Assembly: GCF_001949145.1 (NCBI RefSeq) | Contig: NW_019091360.1 | Location: 2,587,916-2,601,095, forward strand | Source of the DNA: Acanthaster planci | Taxonomy: Eukaryota; Echinodermata; Asteroidea; Valvatida; Acanthasteridae | Direction of reading: 5' to 3' | DNA: 13,180 bases | Shown here: positions 7,040-13,180 of the stretch, piece after piece | How positions within the stretch are numbered: the first letter of the stretch is position 1 | How the letters are laid out: every line of letters begins with the position of its first letter | The notes under the pieces: model-generated | Databases searched by the model: none | Seen by the model: the letters and a program-made list of their open reading frames with translations, nothing else | What the model was told of the DNA's origin: nothing | Position numbers and translations under genes: made by a program

Positions 7040-8214
7040 ACCAAGACGACACCCGTCATCATGCTCGTCGTCACCATGCGGACTTAAGTTTGCAAGTTTG
7101 TTCATGATTTTTATTGCCAATATAAGACACTTACCCCTTGAAAACAGATTCTTTTTCAAAATAATGAATGTATGTTTTTCAAACTATTAAAACTGTTCCT
7201 TTTTAACTCACGTTTTCCTGCATTCCTGGAAAATCCACGAAAGACCAGATTCCGAAACGTCAATTTTTGTCCTTTCAAAATGGCGCGCGTGACTTTTTTT
7301 TTACAGCGCCCTCTATCGACTGTATCTACTACGCCCTCTAACAACCATCCAAACACAGCCCTTTCTTGAAAAATCGACTTAAACGTGTTTTATTCCTCCG
7401 TGTTTCGTTAAATTTTTAAATCAACTAAAACTAAAAAAAAAGATAAATAAAACACTCAGAACTTAATACATGAAGTAAAAGCAATTTTAGATTTTTGTAC
7501 CAAGTCTCTTGGAACTTGAAAACGTAACAGATTTTGTCTTTTTCAAAACTAAATTCATTCAGAAAATTCTTTTTCCAACTCAAAAAGTAAAACATTCCAC
7601 CAAAAAATTAACATAAAAAGGAAACATACAAAAAGACAACATAACGTAACAAGGCTCTCCAATTGGTAAATATTCCATTTATTTTTTCTTTTTTCAACAC
7701 AATACAAATAACCTCAGATAATGTGGTACATCCCAAAGCTCATAATTTCAACATGTGGGCACTTCTGCCCACATTTAACTAAACTGAACCCCTTACCTTG
7801 AATTACAGCTGCTAAATGGCATGGGGGGGGGGATAAAGTTACCACTTTGTTTCAAGTTGATTGGGTATTCAGAGAGAAAGAAATACATGAGGTAGACTAA
7901 AAACGACAATGGGACAGATGCTTTTTCACACCATAGGCTATCAAGGATTGACCCCAAGGTTTTTACAGTTTTACACACTCCAAAACCCTACAATGGCTTT
8001 TGTTTTCTCCCCAAAATGGAGGGCTGAAAATGAAATATTGTTGGACTTGTGTGGACTTGTGCAATTGACTCACTAAAATTGAGAAGAACAGACATGAATG
8101 GGCCGAAAAAGTAGGCAGAGCCCCATACCTACCACCACAGAGTGGTGATCTGAACTTTAAATCAATTTACCCATTGTACTTGTCACCTGCAACTACCTCT
8201 ACTAATATCACATC
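7040..8214. other. AT-rich interval without a supported gene
   Basis: Contains a CTCF-core-like site (7305-7314) with a partial one 25 bp on, a 10-G tract at 7823-7832, and a minus-strand AATAAA at 7678-7683. That AATAAA could end gene M if its 3' UTR runs through the minisatellite. Short open frames here look non-coding. Confidence 0.5.
7678..7683 (-). promoter_or_regulatory. Possible distal poly(A) signal of gene M
   Basis: AATAAA on the minus strand, about 1.2 kb after the gene M stop. Use of this site would place the 24-bp minisatellite inside the mRNA. The flank is T-rich, so chance is possible. Confidence 0.25.
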
Positions 8215-8645
8215 ATATTCCACTCCACTATTACGAGAATATTCCACTCCACCATCACAAGAATATTCCACTCCACCATCACGAGAATATTCCACTCCAC
8301 TATCACGAGAATATTCCACTTCACCATCATGAGAATATTCCACTCCACCATCATGAGAATATTCCACTCCACCATCACGAGAATATTCCACTCCACCATC
8401 ACGAGAATATTCCACGCCACCATCACAAGAATATTCCACTCCACTATCACAAGAATATTCCACTCCACCATCACGAGAATATTCCACTCCACCATCACGA
8501 GAATATTCCACTCCATTATCACATGAATATTCCACTTCAATATCACAAGAATATTCCACCCATTTTTACATGAATATCCCACTCCACCACCATGAGAATA
8601 TTCCACTCCAATATGACACGAATATTCCACACCCAAATTACCACT
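8215..8645. repeat. 24-bp minisatellite, 18 copies
   Basis: ATATTCCAC recurs every 24 bp from 8215 to 8551 (15 starts), then at 8574, 8598 and 8622. The consensus unit is ATATTCCACTCCACC followed by ATCACGAGA. Units at 8263, 8359, 8383, 8455 and 8479 are identical to each other, while the units from 8503 onward are increasingly diverged. One unit is 23 bp. Because 24 is a multiple of three, frames stay open through the array: the minus strand reads VEYSRDGG repeats. This is best explained by the repeat and not by a protein gene. Confidence 0.95.
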
Positions 8646-8902
8646 AAAAATATAACCATGAAAGCACACTGTGCTACACAGTTCAGCCACTTCACAAATG
8701 CTGTTAAAAGTATTCCATGAATGAGTTCATGCATGTAAAAATATATAAAAAGTGGTACTAAGTCTACAACATACTTTCTGTAAATACTTTTGTTATACAC
8801 AGTATTACATAATCTGGTACTGTAATTACAAAAATATGACACACTAGTAGCTACCATTTTTAATTACACCGGATTTGTACACATTGTAAGATTTTCACAT
8901 CC
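8646..8902. other. AT-rich sequence between minisatellite and gene M stop
   Basis: No gene seen. It is probably 3' UTR or downstream flank of gene M, with an ATTAAA signal variant at 8859-8864 on the minus strand. Confidence 0.4.
8859..8864 (-). promoter_or_regulatory. Possible proximal poly(A) signal of gene M (ATTAAA)
   Basis: ATTAAA, the commonest variant of AATAAA, lies 38 nt beyond the gene M stop codon on the minus strand. Confidence 0.3.
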
Positions 8903-9283
8903 TTAATTTGGCAAAGCTGCGCAGTTTCTGTTCCTTTGTACCCGGAGAACATCCTTTGGTTCAATGCCTAAGGAGAGCCATGACGGGACATGCACTGTAA
9001 CAAAGAATTCTGCAAACCTGGAGACAAAATGGCTTCCATGGGCAATAATGATGCAATTAAACACCATTTGGTGTCCGCGTTTGGGATACTGGTTGTCACT
9101 ATCGTATTCATGGATATGGGCCACACAGTGGCCACAAAGCATTGGGAAGATTGAATAAAATGTATCTGCCTGTGCATATAACATGAAAAGTTTATAACTG
9201 GCATCTCCTTGCTCACCAAAGATGAGTTTCAATGACGATTCCTGTCCAATGAGCACATTCACTGCATCCTGACTGGAAATCAA
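8903..9283 (-). CDS. Gene M: 3'-terminal exon, 126 codons plus stop, unrecognised protein
   Basis: On the minus strand the acceptor (ttaactctctgtgcag) opens a phase-0 frame running to TAA at 8903-8905. It begins LISSQDAVNVLIGQESSLKL and ends VLRVQRNRNCAALPN. A central Cys/His-rich stretch reads CGHCVAHIHEYDSD, and alternating hydrophobic strands follow (MVFNCIIIAHG, FAEFFVTVHVPSWL). The length, the absence of stops and the balanced residue use make it the best coding call in the window. It looks like the C-terminal domain of a large intracellular protein: no signal peptide or clear membrane segment is visible. The family was not recognised, so no function is given. It joins in phase to the exon ending at 10437. 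The minisatellite follows 0.26 kb downstream. Confidence 0.75.
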   Translation of the reverse strand: MISSQDAVNVLIGQESSLKLIFGEQGDASYKLFMLYAQADTFYSIFPMLCGHCVAHIHEYDSDNQYPKRGHQMVFNCIIIAHGSHFVSRFAEFFVTVHVPSWLSLGIEPKDVLRVQRNRNCAALPN

Positions 9284-10436
9284 CTGCACAGAGAGTTAAA
9301 GAACACTTGGTGCTGAATCATTTATTACAAATACGGTACTCTTGTTTGTTTAATGATACTGCAAATCCACTAAATTTACATAATTTATGCACAGGCACAC
9401 CAAATAGGTTTCACAGGTGCTGAACTAATTAGCATAACATCCATACAAAAATAACACTGGCATGCAGTACACACAGCGCACTTAACCTTTGCAACTTTAC
9501 ATCACCTTCTGAAATACTGACAAAAAACAAAGCATTGATATTACAAATCATTCTTGACGATTAAAAATGAAATACATACGCAAAAACATGAATAGTCAAT
9601 ACATAACATAGATAAAAATTGAAATAATAGGATTATTGTTTCATAATCTGTAAGCATGCATAAGTTGATGGATTTCACTTTGATTACCCCGTATGTAGGA
9701 AAAAGAACAAATTCAAATAATTTCCAATGTTCTCATTAAAGTTTTGTCCACAATACAACGTATTCCACAAGCGTCTGAACTGTCCTTGAATTTTATCCCC
9801 AACACCATAAGTTTTCTAAGCCAATTAGTGTCCTTTGAACTAAGGCATTACTGGAAAAACAAGAAGCACAGGGCTCGGTAGCTTCTAAGCCAAAAATTTA
9901 AATCCGACCACTTTTTTCTCTCTCTAACTGCATTTCCACATGGACATTTTAAACCGAGTACATATTCTCAAAAAATGTGAATAAATAAGTCTCTTAAATG
10001 ATTCATTTCAGCCTCAAAATTTAAAAAAGAAAACCAGCCCAAAATAGGATATGTTTACATCATCGCCATTTCTGTTACTAATGCCACAAAGGTACAAAAG
10101 TGGAGCGGTGAGAACAAATTAAATGTAGCCAACTTTATCGTCAGTGACCCTCAAAAGAAGGCAGCTATTTGAATTTAAGCATCATGTTCAACTGTTAAAA
10201 ACAATGTCAGACACATCACTTGAATGTGTGATAACACATGGCACAGCAGATGGATAAATATACAAAACTGAGTTTAGAAAGACATATACAAACTTAAAAG
10301 CACCTGCGAACACAAGGCGTTTCCAATCAATCTAAAATAGGATTAAACAATGTCTCTCTGATGAGAGAAATCACATTGTCATAGTCCACGCATACTGAGA
10401 TGGATTTAAATATAAATTTCAACTGGCAAACAATAC
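9284..10436 (-). other. Intron of gene M (about 1.15 kb)
   Basis: AT-rich. A strong minus-strand acceptor (cttcttgtttttccag) near 9855 opens a short frame, NALVQRTLIGLENL, that does not fit the phases on either side. It could be an alternative exon or chance. Nothing else is supported. Confidence 0.4.
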
Positions 10437-10643
10437 AATAGTAAGTGCCCTCTCAGTAACACCCAAGAGGAAAGCCATCAGCACTTGTTCATTTACTGTG
10501 TCAAAACGTTCAGCACTTGGGTCTTTGTTGAATATCTTCTCAGGAAATTCACCGGCAACAAATATCTCCAGATCAATGATTCTGCCAGAATTTTGGGTTA
10601 CAGGATGAATCTGGTCTTGAGTGTTGTTAAAATGCTCCATCAA
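10437..10643 (-). CDS. Gene M: internal exon, 5' edge unresolved
   Basis: The minus-strand frame reads LMEHFNNTQDQIHPVTQNSG, then DLEIFVAGEFPEKIF and VNEQVLMAFLLGVTERALTI. It is open from about 10694, where an upstream TGA lies, so the exon may start a little earlier than given (TSNDPN precedes Leu). Ending at 10437 before GTATTG leaves phase 0, as the last exon needs, reading ERALTI-LISSQDA. That donor is weak; an earlier GTAAAT at about 10491 also gives phase 0 but would discard protein-like sequence. Acidic and hydrophobic segments alternate and no known motif is seen. Confidence 0.58.
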
Positions 10644-10694
10644 ATTTGGATCATTCGATGTAAGAGGGTTTTTTTTTTTTACAGTTATGCCTGT

Positions 10695-11679
10695 TCAGCT
10701 GATGTTGACATAGTCTTTCAGTTCAAAAAGCATTAAAAGGAATTTCTAACCCGGCAAAGAAATAGAATGTCCAGTGATGCATTCAAGTTTTGTTATGCTA
10801 AAAACGCGGCACTATGTCACACTGATAGCAACAACAACCTTGTTTTCCATTACTGATTATATTTTGCACAGTATAGACATATTTTAACTGTAATTTACTG
10901 TAATTATATTGTAACTAATTTTCTAATTCTGTATGTCAATTTTTTTTTAAATCTCCTCAGATAAGTTAAAAGGAGCATCAACGTGTTTCCGAATTTTCCT
11001 ATCCGGTTTAGCTATTTTATTTTTTTGTGAGTTTTTGCTTTAAATTTTCATGTATTTACTATGCTTTTCTTTTGTTATAGCCAGGAATACTTTCTCTTAG
11101 TTTTTTTGTACTGATTGTAATGTTAATTTCTTTGTAAATTCTGTGTAAAGTACGGAAAAAGATATTAAAATAAACAGAGTCTTCGAACTCTACAGAGAGA
11201 GAAAAAATTTCACTGGAATTGACAAGAAAATTTCTTTGTCAAGATCACTAAAAACTTGAGAGTTCCAAAGAAACAACTTTTTGGAATCAAAAGGTGTAGC
11301 ACTGAAATGCAAAGCTTATTGTGTCCAATACATGGGATATCTTCACTATATTTGTCTTAATAGACATCTTAGCTCCAAGAAAAACACCCTGCATGAATCT
11401 TGATTTTTCTCTGCACAAAACAGAATCTCTCAAATGTCTGAAAAATGTTGGGTTTCTTTTAAAGCGCCTACGGTACTACAGTGGGTACAATACAGCGCCA
11501 TCTTCCTCGCAACGGGGGAACATTAGAAAAAAAAGATTTTTCAATTTTTTTCCTGAAACAAATTTTTAAAAACTCTTTTGTGATTGAAGTAAATATATAT
11601 ATATCAACTTTTTGATGGTGTGCACTGTTAATAAATGCTGGGTTTTTTCCAGGAAATTTCAAAGAATTTCGTATTATAC
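10695..11679 (-). other. Intron of gene M (about 1 kb)
   Basis: T-rich on the plus strand, including a T12 tract at 10669-10680 just beside the preceding exon. A stretch ending aaagatattaaaataaac near 11173 resembles a retroelement or transcript 3' end on the plus strand, but no homology can be shown. A CTCF-core-like site lies at 11494-11503. Confidence 0.4.
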
Positions 11680-11780
11680 AGATAACGAAATTCTCCATGA
11701 CATTTCTTGAAAATGGAAGCACACACTGTCCCGCATGGAATCTGATTGGCAAAGTAAACCTCCTAGCACTTTGGCAAGAG
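11680..11780 (-). CDS. Gene M: candidate internal exon (101 nt)
   Basis: A long pyrimidine tract ending ctatcgtctcag, with a ctgac branch-like motif upstream, precedes the exon. Joined to the 48-nt exon at 11937 it reads SSCQSARRFTLPIRFHAG then QCVLPFSRNVMENFVIC. The donor is GTATAA, moderate. The frame stays open for about 70 codons past this donor, so the 3' edge is unsure. It leaves one base, which does not fit the unresolved 5' edge of the 10643 exon without an adjustment. Confidence 0.48.
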
Positions 11781-11936
11781 CTGAGACGATAGCAGGGGCA
11801 AAAATGAGGATGAAAAAAATTTGAAGGAAAGTCAGTGGAATTGCCCTTTATTACAATTGTTCCCAAATCAGCTGGAACCGAGGACGACTTAGAAAGGAGC
11901 AACTGTCAAAATATGTCATTAGTTTTTGTTTCTTAC

Positions 11937-11984
11937 CTTATTGTGAGATTTTGGTGTTTCAATGGGATTCCTGATACCAATAAT
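11937..11984 (-). CDS. Gene M: candidate 48-nt exon
   Basis: A near-perfect donor (AATAAG then GTAAGA) and a good acceptor (cagcactttttctag) bound it. The frame that connects to the next exon reads LLVSGIPLKHQNLTI and gives a continuous join into SSCQSARRF across a 151-nt intron. The alternative phase-0 reading meets a stop five codons into the next exon. The preceding exon at 13028 ends in phase 0 at its best donor, so either a less favoured donor two bases on is used or an exon is missing between them. Confidence 0.48.
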
Positions 11985-12095
11985 CTAGAAAAAGTGCTGG
12001 GGTAATATTGTTTGAGCAACATTTGTACAGTATTTGAATGAATCTTTATTTTTTCCTTCAATCTTAAAAATCTTCACCTTCGAACCTTTCTCTTT

Positions 12096-12619
12096 TTAAA
12101 GGTACAGTCCGTCATCTGCCACTGGTGCACTATGTTCGATTGAAGAAACAGAAGTGCTCAAAATCTAAAGAAAGGTGTCTTGCAACTACATGTGTAACCT
12201 TAAGTTTGAGCTCAGTGAATGCAGCATATACCAAGAAAAACAATATTCTATGATCTTGATTTTAACTAAACACTGTTGAGTTATGTTTCTCCTCTCATTC
12301 AGGTGAATGAAGCTGTGTGACATTGTGCACTGTACTGATGAATTATTGCATCCATGTGCATGTTGTCAACAGTTGCACAAGCTTCACTGAATTGAAAACG
12401 AACTACTAATGGCAATTTCCATATGTGCATCTTTAGACACATTGCTGGAAATGGCCTTCTTTCATTTCTTTTTTTAAATGACAGCTTGCCTGAGAGAATT
12501 ATTCCACAGGAAGTTTAGTCCTATGACCATCTTTAAACCGAGTATAACCAAGTAGTAAACCAACAATAATTTTGTCAATTACTCTGTGGACAGCTGCAAC
12601 GGTGTGACTGTACCTTTAA
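12096..12619. mobile_element. Candidate MITE, 516 bp between TTAA duplications
   Basis: TTAA (12096-12099) is followed by AGGTACAGTC, and its exact inverse GACTGTACCT is followed by TTAA (12616-12619). The inverted match continues loosely for about 20 bp inward. No transposase frame lies inside. TTAA target duplication is typical of piggyBac-type elements, but these termini do not begin with the usual CCC, so the superfamily is open. It lies in a gene M intron. Confidence 0.5.
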
Positions 12620-13027
12620 AATTTCTGACTTTTTTGATGGTTAATTCTAAACTTCTTCAAAAAAGACGTTTAAAACGGTTGTAAAAAAACCACATTTTGC
12701 CCAAATGTGCATGATTTTGCAAACCTGTCAAAACTGGTTGAATATAAAGAACCGGAGATATAAAGAACCGGTCATTAGGAATGTAGAATTAATGGTAGTC
12801 CACTTTTCAACCTGGTTAATCAGTATCGGTCTGGTGTATCACATGAATACTGATGATGATTTGATAAACGGAAGATGAAGTTTTAAGGTCTGGACCAGGA
12901 AAGCCACATTGCGTCAGATACAATGTCACTCTGGCAAGGACCACTTTTGGAATTCAATTCAGATCAATAAAATGTACATTCAAAGATATACAAATCTAAA
13001 AGTTTTAACCGAGAAAGTTACACACAC
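12620..13027 (-). other. Intron of gene M, remaining part
   Basis: AT-rich, with no supported exon. The 14-bp word ATATAAAGAACCGG is duplicated with a 16-bp period at 12742-12755 and 12758-12771. Confidence 0.45.
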
Positions 13028-13156
13028 CTTTTTAAATGTCAATGTGATGTGAATGGGCAACCTCTTCTCTAGTTTAAGAACTTTAACAATACGAATGACA
13101 TAGCTGTAGCAGAGCCAACATCTCAACTCACTGAATATTTCATCAAATATACACTC
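13028..13156 (-). CDS. Gene M: most upstream exon visible (43 codons)
   Basis: The minus-strand frame reads ECIFDEIFSELRCWLC then YSYVIRIVKVLKLEKRLPIH and ITLTFKK, with a good donor (AAAAAG then GTGTGT). The mix is protein-like: a Cys/Trp-containing helix-like part, then a basic helix and a beta-like strand. The frame is closed at its upstream end by TGA (13157-13159), and the bases before it make a poor acceptor. A different frame just upstream also reads protein-like (TERLKQMR), so a small frameshift in the agag run near 13154-13157 is possible. The exon probably continues beyond the window. The family was not recognised. Confidence 0.55.
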
Positions 13157-13180
13157 TCATCTGTTTGAGTCTTTCGGTGC

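Noticed and set aside
7156-7369. Opposed frames of 65-66 residues on both strands
   Set aside because: Mirror-image open frames in AT-rich sequence with a CTCF-like word; no splice or start support.
8167-8690. Two long overlapping minus-strand frames (130 and 160 residues) and a plus-strand frame of repeats through the minisatellite
   Set aside because: The 24-bp period is a multiple of three, so a stop-free unit stays open in several frames on both strands. Substitutions do not favour one frame, and the array decays at its edge like non-coding satellite.
8543-8857. A 104-residue minus-strand frame beside the array
   Set aside because: It ends in repeat sequence in a different frame from the other array frames, has no splice or start support, and lies where the 3' UTR of gene M is expected.
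8964-9219. Other frames of 64 and 83 residues across the gene M terminal exon
   Set aside because: They are shadows of the 126-codon frame, which has the acceptor and the better residue mix.
10660-10690. Plus-strand splice acceptor formed by a T12 tract and ACAG
   Set aside because: The adjoining plus-strand frame is the opposite strand of a better minus-strand exon, and no plus-strand partner exon was found.
11468-11679. C-terminal part of the 144-residue minus-strand frame
   Set aside because: Beyond the candidate donor at 11679 the translation turns Lys/Phe/Ile-rich, as expected for AT-rich intron. Only the 11680-11780 part is kept as an exon.
1-13180. CRISPR array, operon, phage or bacterial defence system
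   Set aside because: No direct repeats with unique spacers, no long contiguous genes and no ribosome-binding-site pattern; splice signals and a non-LTR element indicate animal DNA.

Overview
The window reads as AT-rich, intron-bearing animal nuclear DNA. There is no bacterial gene organisation, no CRISPR array and no recognisable tRNA or rRNA gene. Short coding stretches are bounded by GT/AG splice signals and separated by introns of about 0.1 to 1.5 kb, and a decayed non-LTR retrotransposon lies at the left edge. Frequent aggcct-type palindromes, ACATGTA and TACCGGTA words and gcgccctct motifs resemble marine invertebrate deuterostome genomes (echinoderm or hemichordate-like). That organism guess is an inference from composition only.

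Layout. 1-860 (+): 3' part of a reverse transcriptase pseudogene with many frameshifts. About 1600-2860 (+): a chain of candidate exons of an unrecognised gene, called gene P here; three consecutive exons have matching phases, and a possible terminal exon ends at 2856. 4400-4465 (+): an isolated exon-like segment with strong splice signals at both ends. 5894-5995 (-): a possible terminal exon with a poly(A) signal. 8903-13180 (-): the best gene in the window, called gene M here, with at least five candidate exons and a 126-codon terminal exon. Its protein family was not recognised. An 18-copy, 24-bp minisatellite lies 0.26 kb downstream of its stop and may be in its 3' UTR. A candidate 516-bp TTAA-flanked MITE sits in one of its introns.

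The most unusual signal is a palindromic word. ACATGTA occurs 24 times in positions 1-6813 and not once in 6814-13180. Inside the retrotransposon remnant these words, and the related TACCGGTA, look like insertions of whole hexamer units that split otherwise recognisable reverse transcriptase motifs. One ACATGTA also forms the 5' splice site of a gene P exon. No confirmed new multi-gene system was found. Exon calls come from reading splice consensus and frames by eye, and transcript data would be needed to settle them.
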